Positions 52,649 through 60,899 of a DNA stretch of 60,899 nt are shown piece after piece. The notes below the pieces were generated by a model. It saw only the letters and a program-made list of their open reading frames with translations. It had not been told where the DNA came from and searched no databases. Source of the stretch: Opitutaceae bacterium (GTDB taxonomy: Bacteria > Verrucomicrobiota > Verrucomicrobiia > Opitutales > Opitutaceae); assembly GCA_003151495.1 (NCBI GenBank), contig PLXR01000013.1:46757-107655 (forward strand). Direction: 5' to 3'. Made by a program: the position numbers and the translations under genes. Within the stretch, counting starts at the first letter, position 1. Each line of letters begins with the position of its first letter.

Positions 52649-54163
52649 TCACGGCTTTGACTTGCCGGCCAGGTGGGTGGGTGTGTTGCCGCTGAATCCG
52701 ACGTTGAAGTGCGTCTCCATGTCGACCTCATCGCCCACGAACCTGATGCGCTCCGTGAGGACGAATGGAGTCTGGTACTCGCACAGCACGGCGGTGAAGG
52801 TGTCGTCGCTCGTCCATGCCCCGCTGACCGCGACCGCGAGCGTCTCCCTGGGGTCTGTCTTCAGGTTTCCCTTGATCCAGCTCCCGTTCCCGCATTCGAG
52901 GCTCTGCTCGGCGCCGCTGATGCGCATCGTTATCCTCTGGGCCGACCCCGCCACGGCCGGCTCCAAGACGATGGCCTCGATCCCGATGGGATTCGAGGGG
53001 AACTCGTAGCGTTTCCCGGCTATCCTGGAGGCGATGGGCGACGACGCCTGGCCCGCCTGCGGGGCCATCCTGAGGCCCGCAAGCCGGTCGGAAAGCCTCC
53101 GGTCGGAGGCCGGGTCGGCCGGGAGCGCGGAGGCGCTGAACACCGGGATGATCTTGTCCCAGACGACATTGAGCTCCCCCGGCATGTCCCCGGTGCCCGC
53201 CGTGACCGCGAGGACCGCGTCGTACTCGGGCATCACGATGCATAGCTGCCCGAAGGCCCCGTCGCCGCGGTAGAACCCGTGCCTGCAGCGCCAGAACTGA
53301 TAGCCGTAGCCCTGGTCCCAGTCGCCCGCGGGGTCGCTTCCATTGGAGGTCTGGAGCGAGGTCGCCGCATCGATCCAGTCGGCCGGGACGAGCTGCCTGC
53401 CGTTCCATTTCCCCTTCTGGAGATAGAGCTGGCCGAACCTGGCGATGTCCTCGGTGCGGACGCTCAACCCGAACCCGCCAAAGCTGACCCCCTGGGCGCT
53501 CGACTCCCAGGTCGGGCCGGAAATCCCAAGCGGCTCGAAGAGCCGCGGACGGAGATACTCCAGGACGGTCTGTCCGGTGACGCTCTGGACAATGGCCGAG
53601 AGCATGTAGGTCGCCTCCGTGTTGTAGACAAAGTGCGTGCCCGGCTTGAAGGGGACGGGCATCGCCATGAACGCCTTGACCAGGTCCTGGTCGCCATGAA
53701 ACGGGAACTTGTCGATGTTCTCCTTGTCCTGCCCCGTGGACATCCTGAGGAGGTCGCGCACCCGCATCGACTTGAGGTTGGCGCTCGGATCGGCCGGGGC
53801 CTCGAAGGGAAAGAACTTTGTCACCGGGTCCGAGAGGCTGAGTTTTCCCTCCGAAACGGCCAGGCCGACCGCGGTCGACGTGAAGCTCTTGCTGAGCGAG
53901 AACAGCACATGCGGCTCCCCGGCCGCGTAGGGCGACCACCAGCCCTCGGCCACGACGTGGCCATGCCTGACGAGCATGAAGCTGTGGAGGGCGTCGACCT
54001 TCTGCTCAGCCTCGTCGACGAACGCGAGGAGCGCGGCGGACGAGACGCCCTCCTCCTCGGGCGTGGCGCGGGGCAGCGCCTGGGGCGTTTCGCCCGCGGC
54101 GCACAGCCGTCCGCCGACCGACACGAGGAGCGACAGGGCCAGGAGGATTCGGGCGGGGTTCAT
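52649..54163 (-). CDS. Exported class C beta-lactamase-related serine hydrolase
   Basis: A 504-aa exported protein (signal peptide about 1-23, ending RLCAAG). The beta-lactamase/DD-peptidase fold spans about 30-360. The SxxK nucleophile motif is Ser89-Lys92 (FSLSKSFTS) and the second motif is YNTEA, a variant of YxN. A C-terminal beta domain (about 380-500) of the type found in esterase/peptidase members follows. Such proteins are usually esterases or peptidases rather than antibiotic resistance enzymes. Confidence 0.88.
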   Translation of the reverse strand: MNPARILLALSLLVSVGGRLCAAGETPQALPRATPEEEGVSSAALLAFVDEAEQKVDALHSFMLVRHGHVVAEGWWSPYAAGEPHVLFSLSKSFTSTAVGLAVSEGKLSLSDPVTKFFPFEAPADPSANLKSMRVRDLLRMSTGQDKENIDKFPFHGDQDLVKAFMAMPVPFKPGTHFVYNTEATYMLSAIVQSVTGQTVLEYLRPRLFEPLGISGPTWESSAQGVSFGGFGLSVRTEDIARFGQLYLQKGKWNGRQLVPADWIDAATSLQTSNGSDPAGDWDQGYGYQFWRCRHGFYRGDGAFGQLCIVMPEYDAVLAVTAGTGDMPGELNVVWDKIIPVFSASALPADPASDRRLSDRLAGLRMAPQAGQASSPIASRIAGKRYEFPSNPIGIEAIVLEPAVAGSAQRITMRISGAEQSLECGNGSWIKGNLKTDPRETLAVAVSGAWTSDDTFTAVLCEYQTPFVLTERIRFVGDEVDMETHFNVGFSGNTPTHLAGKSKP

Positions 54164-54217
54164 CCCGACAGGAGAGCAAATCCCGCGACCCCGCGCGATT
54201 TCTTTGTGGGAACCCCC

Positions 54218-55918
54218 CTACTTCGCCCGCGCAAGAGCGGAGTCCAGGCCCGCCTTGATCATCGGGTCCCCCGGCCTGAGTGCGTGCGCAAGCCGGTAGT
54301 GCCCGACCGCGTCGTCCCACCTGCGCTCGCCAGCAAGGACGTTGGCGAGGCAGAAATGCGCCATGGCGTCGCCCGGGAAGTCCCCGATGAGGGCCCCGAA
54401 GACGCGCTCGGCCTCCGCCGGCTTCCCGACTGATGCCAGCACCAACCCCGAGGTGAGCCTCGACATGGGGTTGCCGGGCGAGAGGAAACGGGCGGTTTGA
54501 AGCTCGGTCTCGGTGTCCAGCAGGTCGCGGCGCATGAGGAAGGCCATCGCGTTCGAGTTGTGCTCGGCCACGCACCAGTCGATTCCATAGAGGACGGGGA
54601 ACGCGAGCGATACCAGGAGCGCCGGAACCCACAGGCATCGTGCGGCCAGACGGGGCAGCCCGGCAGGGAGCCTCTCAAGGGCCAACATCCCGATGGATGC
54701 AAGGAGGGCGAGCCCGGGAACGAACTCCAGCTGGTACCTCTCGCTCGCACCGCAGAAGAAGAGCAGGAGAATCAGCGTGCTCAGGGCCGTCCATGCAATG
54801 CACGCGCTCAGGACGACGAATCCGCGTTCGGACCGCTGGGTTCGGATGAATGCGGGAACGGCAAGCGCCGCCCACAGGAACGGGCAGTTGACGAGGACGC
54901 CAGCCATGTGCTCGGCCCCGGCTGCGTTGGGCCGCATTATCCACTTGTCCGGCTCATGGGCGAACGGGAACACCGGCTGCCAGTCGACGCCCTGGAAGAG
55001 GTTGAGCCGGACGTTCGTCCAGAAGTAGGAGGCGCCGAAGTCGCGGAACGCCGCGGGGGTGCCGCCCGAGAGCATGTAGTCTCTCCCAAAATCGAGCGGG
55101 CTTCCGAACCTGAGGCCATTGTAGAGGGCGACGCCCGCGCCGCAGAGCGCGAGCGGGAGGACCGCCGCCGCCCAGTTCCAGGGATTCACCCGGCGGTCGC
55201 GGTCCACGAAGGGCGCGAGAAGGATGACCGCCGCCACCAGGACCGTTGGGCGGGCGGCAAACCCGATGCCGACCGCAGCGCTTGCGAGCGCCATCCACCT
55301 GACCGACCTCTCCGGGTGCATGAGCGCCTCCCACAGGCACCTGAGCGCCACCGACAGGCTCACGTATCCGAACGCGATCGGGATCTCCCACATGTCCGCG
55401 CGGGAAAGGACAACCGGAGCATACGACCCGAGGCCCAGCACCAGGGCGGCGACCGCCGTCATCCACGCGGGCGCGTCCGGAAACACCCGGACCTTCACGG
55501 ACCTGAAAAGGGACAGGTTCACGAGCATTCCCACAGTGCAGAGAAAAATGACCACCGCCCAGTGCGGCAGCCACAGGCCGGTCAGCAGGTGCCACGGCAT
55601 GAAGAGGAGGAGCGCCGGTGCGATCCCGAAATAGAGGTAGATGTGCCCGTGATAGTAGCTCCGGTCGTTGAGCCGGTACCTGGGATCGACCCTGAAGGAA
55701 ACGTTCGCGGAGGGGTCGTAGGGATTCTTGAGCGCCGCCAAGCCCGGGGGCACCTCGGCATCCATGTACAGGTGCCCGGAAAGGAGCCCGCGCGTCAGCT
55801 GGTTGTAGGCGACGTCCCGCGGCTCAATGTTGCCACGATCGGTGGCCCCCATCCCCCCGAGGAATAGATAGGTCGCGAAGACCACGATGAACGCCGCGGA
55901 GGTGAGACGGAATTCCAT
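54218..55918 (-). CDS. Polytopic membrane protein, GT-C-like, with C-terminal TPR
   Basis: A 566-aa protein with about 10-12 membrane helices in residues 1-460, then a soluble TPR-like end (about 480-566: SRLTSGLVLASVGKPAEAER, AHFCLANVLAGERRWDDA). The N-terminal loop with IEPRDVAYNQLTRGLLSG and the extracytoplasmic helix turns suggest a GT-C glycosyltransferase relative, but no catalytic Asp can be assigned with confidence. The TPR tail could recruit a partner. It lies 54 bp upstream of the serine hydrolase on the same strand. Confidence 0.7.
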   Translation of the reverse strand: MEFRLTSAAFIVVFATYLFLGGMGATDRGNIEPRDVAYNQLTRGLLSGHLYMDAEVPPGLAALKNPYDPSANVSFRVDPRYRLNDRSYYHGHIYLYFGIAPALLLFMPWHLLTGLWLPHWAVVIFLCTVGMLVNLSLFRSVKVRVFPDAPAWMTAVAALVLGLGSYAPVVLSRADMWEIPIAFGYVSLSVALRCLWEALMHPERSVRWMALASAAVGIGFAARPTVLVAAVILLAPFVDRDRRVNPWNWAAAVLPLALCGAGVALYNGLRFGSPLDFGRDYMLSGGTPAAFRDFGASYFWTNVRLNLFQGVDWQPVFPFAHEPDKWIMRPNAAGAEHMAGVLVNCPFLWAALAVPAFIRTQRSERGFVVLSACIAWTALSTLILLLFFCGASERYQLEFVPGLALLASIGMLALERLPAGLPRLAARCLWVPALLVSLAFPVLYGIDWCVAEHNSNAMAFLMRRDLLDTETELQTARFLSPGNPMSRLTSGLVLASVGKPAEAERVFGALIGDFPGDAMAHFCLANVLAGERRWDDAVGHYRLAHALRPGDPMIKAGLDSALARAK

Positions 55919-55993
55919 GCCGTGGGACTGCTATTGCCCGCACCCAGGGACAAGTGCAATCCCCGTCCCGCCCGCGCGCACGCCCGGGCCGGC

Positions 55994-57769
55994 CTAGGGT
56001 CCGGCTGGGGCGGCCATCACCTTGGCGAGGCGCCTCGAGAGCGTCGCCGCGTCGGGTATGGGCGTCGAGCAGGCCCCGTTCGCGCAGAGGTAGGCGGCAG
56101 GACGGGGCAGGTCGGGGAAGATCGCCTCCCCCCTGGGGGGCGCCCCCTCGCGCCTGTCCCACCACTCGACAAGCTTGTTGGCCGTCGGGGCGCGGAGCGC
56201 CGCGGCGATCATCGCCCTGGCCGCCGGGTCGTCCTTCCCCCCGACCACCGTCACGTGGAGGGGATCGGTCCGCACCTCGTCGATCGCAAGAAGGAGGGCG
56301 CCCACGTAGGGCCCGCGCCGGGAGACCACCTCGGGAAGCGTCGCCCATCGCAGCGACGACTGCGCAACCTCGAGGTCCCCGGGTCGACCTGAGGCGCGGG
56401 AGAGCAGGCTCGCGAACCGCGCGAGCCGCACCGACTCGTCGAACTCGGGAATCGGCCTCGGGAAGGACACCCCGGCCGTGTCCGACGACGCGAAGCCCGG
56501 CTCGGCGCCCCTGGAGAAGTGGGCCCGGATGAAGTCGGCTGCGGCCATGGCCCGCGCGAGCCATTTTCCGTCGCCGGTTCCCTGGTAGAGCGCGAGAAAG
56601 GCCGTCCCCATGGAGAGCGTGTCCCCGAGAAATGGTCCGGCGGCGTCTGACTCGTCATGCCGGAAGCCCCCTCCGGCAACAGCGCGGTGGGCCATGACCC
56701 AGTCCGCGGCCCGCGCCGCCCGGGCCAGCGCCCCGGCGTCGCCGGTGGCCGCGGAGTACGCGCATTCCGCCGAAATGGCCCATCCGTTCTCGCGGGCGTA
56801 GCAGTGCTTGTCCACGCGGGGGACGCCGCGGGCGCGGCGGCCGCCGTCGTCGAGCGAGAAGTACCCCGCCGAATGCTCGCCCGGGACCAGGTCGGCGTCC
56901 TGGCTCGTATAGTAGGCCCCGTCCGGCCCAAGCAGGAAGCCGGCGAGGTAGCCCGAGACCCGCGCCGCCGCCTTCCCGTAGCCCCAGTCCGGCCACTGCG
57001 ACTCGGCCATGGAGTAGATCCGCAGGTTGTCTGCCTGGATCGACATGATCTTCTCAAAGTGGGGGTTAACCCAGTCGCCCGCCGCCGAGTACTGGTAGAC
57101 CCCGCCCCAGACCGGGTCGAAGACCTGGCGCTGGAGGCGCAGCATGTCGCGCGCGATGAGGGCCGCCTCGGCGTCGCCCCCTTGGGCGGCGCGCAGGCAG
57201 TACTCCACGTTGTCCGCGTCGAGGAACTTGTGCTCGTCGCTCCAGCCCCCGTTGATCCGGTCGTAGCGCCCGACAAGCCTTCCGCGGAGCTCGGACTCGA
57301 GCGCGTCGCCCGCCGGGGCCGCCGCATGTGGCCCCCCCGCCGCGGTCACCGAGGGGCCTGGCGACGGGTCGTCGATGATCGCCTGCAGCATCGAGGCCAT
57401 CTGGGCGGGGTCCAAGTACCCGCGGCGCCTAACGATCTCGCTGCCGTCCGCCGCGAACACGATCGTGGCCGGCCATCCGTAGTCCTCGTACCTGTTCGCA
57501 AGGTCGGGGCGGGAATCCTGGTCGACGCGCACCGCCACGTAGCGCGACTCCATGAGGGAGATCACCCTCGGGTCCCTGTACGTGGTCTCGTCCATCACGT
57601 GGCACCAGTGGCACCAGACGGCCTCGAGGTCCATGATCACGAACCTGTGCTCGCGCTTGGCCCTCGCGAACGCCGCGTCGGACCAGGGCTCCCATGCAAT
57701 GGAGTCCGCGGCATGGGCCTGCGCGCCGGCCAGCAGGGCCAGGGCTGCGACCACCACTCGGGTTCTCAT
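55994..57769 (-). CDS. Exported DUF255/YyaL-like thioredoxin-fold protein
   Basis: A 591-aa protein with signal peptide MRTRVVVAALALLAGAQAHA. The N-terminal thioredoxin-like domain (about 25-140) has the active-site motif WCHWCH (52-57) and a VFAADGSEIVRRRGY segment. A long helical alpha/alpha-barrel-like region follows (about 170-590). This is the DUF255/spermatogenesis-associated-20 architecture, but members usually lack a signal peptide and are about 650-700 aa. Export suggests a periplasmic redox or sugar-related role; the reaction is unknown. Confidence 0.85.
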   Translation of the reverse strand: MRTRVVVAALALLAGAQAHAADSIAWEPWSDAAFARAKREHRFVIMDLEAVWCHWCHVMDETTYRDPRVISLMESRYVAVRVDQDSRPDLANRYEDYGWPATIVFAADGSEIVRRRGYLDPAQMASMLQAIIDDPSPGPSVTAAGGPHAAAPAGDALESELRGRLVGRYDRINGGWSDEHKFLDADNVEYCLRAAQGGDAEAALIARDMLRLQRQVFDPVWGGVYQYSAAGDWVNPHFEKIMSIQADNLRIYSMAESQWPDWGYGKAAARVSGYLAGFLLGPDGAYYTSQDADLVPGEHSAGYFSLDDGGRRARGVPRVDKHCYARENGWAISAECAYSAATGDAGALARAARAADWVMAHRAVAGGGFRHDESDAAGPFLGDTLSMGTAFLALYQGTGDGKWLARAMAAADFIRAHFSRGAEPGFASSDTAGVSFPRPIPEFDESVRLARFASLLSRASGRPGDLEVAQSSLRWATLPEVVSRRGPYVGALLLAIDEVRTDPLHVTVVGGKDDPAARAMIAAALRAPTANKLVEWWDRREGAPPRGEAIFPDLPRPAAYLCANGACSTPIPDAATLSRRLAKVMAAPAGP

Positions 57770-57785
57770 GCCCTTCTACGTGCCC

Positions 57786-57819
57786 GGCCCGCCGCGCGGT
57801 TGCAAGCCGCGGCGGCCCC
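57786..57819. other. GC-rich inverted repeat at the 3' end of dnaE2
   Basis: GGCCCGCCGCGCGG and CCGCGGCGGCCCC form an imperfect stem around TTGCAAG, reaching the dnaE2 stop codon. There is no T-tract. It may protect or end the transcript before the DUF255 gene. Confidence 0.35.
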
Positions 57820-60800
57820 TAATGGTAGTCGTGCGAGGCCTGCTCCGGCAGGCCGAGCCCGGGCATTCCGGCGATCTCCTCCGCCATGACGTGGATGACG
57901 CCCTTCTCGTTCTGGAGCCGGCCCGTGATGACGAGCGCCGGCTCGAGGTTGATGGCGAGCCGCGCCTCCTCGAAGAGCCGCGGCCGCACGATCGCGTTCG
58001 CCAGCCCCGTCTCGTCCTCGAGCGTGATGAAGCAGAACCCCTTGGCCGTCCCGGGCCTCTGCCTCGTGATGACCGAGCCGCAGATCGTCACCCGCTGGCC
58101 CGCCGGGATGTCCCGGAGCTCCCCAGCGGTGCGCACCCCCGGCAGGAGGGGGCGGGCGAGCCTCATCGGGTGCGCCCCCGTCGTGAGCGAGAGGTGCGCG
58201 TAGTCGGCCTGCAGCCGCTCCAGGAGCGTCATCCTCTCGAGCGGGGAGAGCCCCTCCTCGCCCGCGTCCGGCGCCTGCCGGAACAGGTCGTCGCCGCCGT
58301 GGAAGGCCTCGACCTGCCAGAGCGCCGACCTGCGGTGGCCGGCGAGGGCGTTGAGCGCCCCCGCCCCGGCCAGGGCCCGGCGCTCGGCCGCGGTGAACTC
58401 CGTGCGCCGGAGGAAGTCCGCGAGCGACTCGAAGGGCCGCACGGCGCGGGCCGCGAGCATCGACCCGACCGCCGCGGCGCGCACCCCCTGCACGCTTTCC
58501 ATCCCGAGGCGGACGGTCGCGTCCGAGTCCACCCGGCACTTGGCGTCGGAGGCCTGGACGCAGACCGGCAGGAACGAGACCCCGTGGCGCCTGCCGTCCT
58601 GGATCAGGCTTGCCGGCGAGTAGAACCCCATGGGCTGGCAGTTCAGGAGCGAGGCATAGAACGCCCCGGGCCGGTGCACCTTGAGCCACGCGCTCGAGTA
58701 CGCGATCAGCGCGAAGCTGATCGCGTGGGACTCCGGGAACCCGTAGAGCGCGAACGAAGCGAGCGACCGGATCAGGTAGTCCACGGCCGGCTCGGCGACG
58801 CCGTGCGCCCTGAACGCCACCGTCAGCCTCGCCTTCATCCGGTCGAGCCGCTCCTGCGAGCGCGTGAACCCGATGGCCCGCCGGAGCTCGTCCGCCTCGG
58901 CCGCCGTGAAGCCGCCGAGCTCCATCGCCAGCCTCAGGATCTGCTCCTGGAAGAGCACGACCCCGAGCGTCCGCTCCAGGATCGGCCTCGCCCTCTCGTC
59001 GGGGTAGGTCACGGGCTCCTCCCCCGCGCGCCTCTTCAGGTAGGGGTTGACGGCGTCCCCCTGGATCGGGCCGGGGCGGATGATGGCGACCTCGACCGCG
59101 AGGTCGTAGAAGTTCAGCGGCTTCATCCGCGGGAGCGTCGACATCTGGGCCCGGCTCTCGACCTGGAAGATCCCGATGGTGTCGGCCTCCTGCAGCATCC
59201 GGAACACGGCGGGGTCGTCCTTGGGCAGGCGCGCCAGGTCGACCGGCTGCCCGCGCCGGGCGCAGATCTCGACCGCGTCCTGGAGCGCCGCCATCATCCC
59301 GAGCCCGAGCAGGTCCACCTTGAGCAGCCCCATGTCCTCGATGTCGTTCTTGTCCCACTGAAGGACCGAGCGCCCCGGCATCCGCGCGTTCTCGAGGGGC
59401 ACGAACTGGTCCAGGTTGCCGGCGCAGAGCACCATGCCGCCCGAGTGCTGGCCCAGGTGCCGGGGCAGGCCGCGCACCCGCCGGCAGGTGTCGACGAGGG
59501 CGCCGAGGCGCGGGTGGGAGCCGGAGATCCCCGCCATGCGCAGCTGCTCCCCGAGCTCGAGGGTCTGGGGCAGGTCGCCCCCGTGGTAGAGGCTCGAGAA
59601 CCGGTCGAGCGCGTCGTCCGGGAACCCGAACACCTTGCCCACCTCGCGGATCGTGCTGCGGCCCCTGTACGTGATCACGTTCGCCGTCATCGCGGCCCCC
59701 CTTCGCCCGTAGCGGCGGTACACCTCCTGGATCAGCTCCTCGCGGCGCTCGCCGCTCGGCAGGTCCAGGTCGATGTCGGGCCAGTCCGTGCGGCCCTCCG
59801 AGAGGAACCGCTCGAAGAGCAGCTTGCTCTCGATCGGGTCGACGGCGGTGATCCCGAGCGCGTAGCACACCGCGGAGTTCGCCGCCGAGCCGCGCCCCTG
59901 GCAGAGGACGTCGCGTGCGCGGGCGAAGACGACCAGATCCCAGACCGTGAGGAAGAATGCTTCATAGCGCAGCTCCGCGATCAACGCCAACTCGCGTTCA
60001 AGAAGATCGCGCACGTGATCGGGAATGCCGGTCGGATAACGGTCGCGCCCGCCGGCCCACGTCAGTTCCGCGAGGTGCTCGGTCGGCGTCTTGCCTGCGG
60101 GGCACGTCTCGTCGGGATATTCGTAGCGCAGTTCGTCGAGCGAAAAATCGCAGCGCTCCGCGACCTCGATCGTGCGCGCCACCGCATCGGGATAACGCGC
60201 GAAGAGCTGCGCCATCTGTGGCGGCGATTTCAAATAATGCTCTCCATTCGAGAATCGCAACGCGCCGAGATTCGCAACCGTCGTGTGATGCCGGACCGCG
60301 GTTAACACGTCATGCAGCGCCCGCCGCCCAGGGCGGTGATAGTACACTTGATTGGTGGCCACCATCGGCAGCCGGTATTGCCGACTTTGCCGCGCGAAAC
60401 GGTCGAGGTCCGCTTCGTCGCAAGGTCCCCGATGAACGGCGGCGGCGAGATACGCGCGACCGCGAAAGATTTCGCCATAGCTAAGAGGGCGTTTGCGAAG
60501 GGCCGCTTTTCGGGAGGGCGAGGCTCCGGCCGAGCCGGAACCCGCGAACAACGCATTGTTGATGCAGGGCTCTGGCTCGGCAAGAGCCTCGCCCTCCCGG
60601 CTCGTAGCGGCTCGCAAACACGTTCTCAACTCGCCCTCCGGGAGAGGGGGCGCGGGATGAGAGCAGAACGCCGGAATCACCGCGAGCAGGTCGTTCGCAT
60701 ACTCGGCGATATCGTTCACGGTAAGACGGCAGTCTCCCTTGGCGGCATTGCGTCGTCCGCGCGTGATGAGTTGCGAGAGGTTGCGATAGCCGTTGAGATT

Positions 60801-60899
60801 CATCGCAAGCAAGACCACCGGCCGGCCGTCTGTCGGCGTGATCTCGGCGCCGATGAGCAGCTTCACGGCCACGCTTTTCGCAGCCTGATGGGCGCGGAG
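57819..60899 (-). CDS. dnaE2: Error-prone DNA polymerase III alpha subunit, 5' end outside window
   Basis: A C-family polymerase of the DnaE2 (ImuC) branch, involved in translesion synthesis and induced mutagenesis. The frame is open to the window edge and reads RAHQAAKSVAVKLLIGAEIT, an internal part of the PHP domain, so roughly 40-50 residues are missing. Catalytic aspartates are in PDIDLDLPSG (about 59762-59777), with GQGRGSAANSAVCYALG before it. Finger, tandem helix-hairpin-helix and OB-fold regions follow, with the family ending VIHVMAEEI. Codon use changes near 59940, and an in-frame palindromic element lies at 60491-60619 within the PHP region. imuA/imuB would lie upstream, outside. 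Confidence 0.93.
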   Translation of the reverse strand, partial: LRAHQAAKSVAVKLLIGAEITPTDGRPVVLLAMNLNGYRNLSQLITRGRRNAAKGDCRLTVNDIAEYANDLLAVIPAFCSHPAPPLPEGELRTCLRAATSREGEALAEPEPCINNALFAGSGSAGASPSRKAALRKRPLSYGEIFRGRAYLAAAVHRGPCDEADLDRFARQSRQYRLPMVATNQVYYHRPGRRALHDVLTAVRHHTTVANLGALRFSNGEHYLKSPPQMAQLFARYPDAVARTIEVAERCDFSLDELRYEYPDETCPAGKTPTEHLAELTWAGGRDRYPTGIPDHVRDLLERELALIAELRYEAFFLTVWDLVVFARARDVLCQGRGSAANSAVCYALGITAVDPIESKLLFERFLSEGRTDWPDIDLDLPSGERREELIQEVYRRYGRRGAAMTANVITYRGRSTIREVGKVFGFPDDALDRFSSLYHGGDLPQTLELGEQLRMAGISGSHPRLGALVDTCRRVRGLPRHLGQHSGGMVLCAGNLDQFVPLENARMPGRSVLQWDKNDIEDMGLLKVDLLGLGMMAALQDAVEICARRGQPVDLARLPKDDPAVFRMLQEADTIGIFQVESRAQMSTLPRMKPLNFYDLAVEVAIIRPGPIQGDAVNPYLKRRAGEEPVTYPDERARPILERTLGVVLFQEQILRLAMELGGFTAAEADELRRAIGFTRSQERLDRMKARLTVAFRAHGVAEPAVDYLIRSLASFALYGFPESHAISFALIAYSSAWLKVHRPGAFYASLLNCQPMGFYSPASLIQDGRRHGVSFLPVCVQASDAKCRVDSDATVRLGMESVQGVRAAAVGSMLAARAVRPFESLADFLRRTEFTAAERRALAGAGALNALAGHRRSALWQVEAFHGGDDLFRQAPDAGEEGLSPLERMTLLERLQADYAHLSLTTGAHPMRLARPLLPGVRTAGELRDIPAGQRVTICGSVITRQRPGTAKGFCFITLEDETGLANAIVRPRLFEEARLAINLEPALVITGRLQNEKGVIHVMAEEIAGMPGLGLPEQASHDYH
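60491..60619. repeat. REP-like palindromic element inserted in dnaE2
   Basis: Inner arms of 26 bp at 60511-60536 and 60574-60599 are complementary at 24 of 26 positions around a 37-bp spacer. Outer 8-bp arms GTTTGCGA (60491-60498) and TCGCAAAC (60612-60619) are perfect. The element is a multiple of the reading frame and is translated on the minus strand into a REGEALAEPE ... GSAGASPSR stretch. That translated repeat is familiar from palindromic elements in Verrucomicrobia and Planctomycetes. Confidence 0.8.

Noticed and set aside
52649-54163. Antibiotic-resistance beta-lactamase
   Set aside because: Class C fold with variant YNT motif and extra C-terminal domain is typical of esterase/peptidase relatives; no evidence of antibiotic hydrolysis.
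57552-60305. 917-aa plus-strand open frame opposite dnaE2
   Set aside because: Low-complexity antisense shadow of the polymerase gene.
1-60899. tRNA, rRNA, CRISPR, transposase or prophage genes
   Set aside because: Looked for on both strands by eye; nothing with the needed structure or protein motifs was found. A tRNAscan or Rfam search would be decisive.

Overview
The window is GC-rich (roughly two thirds G+C by eye) and chromosomal in character, with densely packed genes on both strands. The gene families point to a Verrucomicrobiota bacterium near Opitutales/Opitutaceae: GH94, GH29 and other secreted carbohydrate-active proteins, a GRP-type sugar transporter beside ribokinase, Porin_O_P and alginate-type outer-membrane porins, a DUF3450/TonB2-like operon, and very few visible Shine-Dalgarno sequences. 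This placement is inference; no rRNA or marker gene is present. I see no tRNA, rRNA, CRISPR array, insertion sequence or prophage.

Layout: 1-2.5 kb holds two Dpp/Opp-type ABC ATPases (the first cut by the window edge) and a HAD phosphatase. 2.7-18.5 kb is a carbohydrate region: secreted TIM-barrel-like protein, GPH symporter plus GH94 phosphorylase, HutI, a Gfo/Idh/MocA oxidoreductase, DUF2721 membrane protein, a secreted six-hairpin glycosidase-like protein, two secreted unknowns, and GRP sugar transporter plus ribokinase. 18.7-22.4 kb carries a GT2-methyltransferase fusion overlapping a membrane GT39-like protein. 22.7-28.1 kb is an outer-membrane porin region: two divergent Porin_O_P paralogues around a gene-free 777-bp spacer, then an alginate-export-type porin. 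28.2-32.2 kb has a secreted beta-propeller, a SHOCT protein, a GH29 fucosidase and a secreted unknown.

32.2-37.4 kb is a six-gene minus-strand operon (DUF3450, long ExbB, short ExbB, ExbD, TonB, TPR) like the TonB2/TtpC systems that energise outer-membrane receptors. 37.8-42.4 kb is a signalling operon: a sigma-54-type response regulator with altered GAFTGA and Walker B motifs, a secreted helical-repeat protein, and a histidine kinase with a degenerate H-box. This is the best candidate here for an undescribed system. 42.6-46.9 kb is a metal locus: MntR-like repressor divergent from mntH, with an OprB-like porin directly behind mntH and a second outer-membrane protein after it. 47-52.5 kb is an RND tripartite efflux operon. 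The right end holds a serine hydrolase, a membrane protein with TPRs, a DUF255 thioredoxin-fold protein and a window-truncated dnaE2. The first third of dnaE2 in the window has different codon use and an in-frame palindromic repeat.

Regulatory signals read directly include four 11-bp-phased direct repeats resembling a Pho box upstream of the first porin, a perfect inverted repeat over the -35 of mntH, two rho-independent terminators behind the porin genes, and several perfect short palindromes upstream of other genes.
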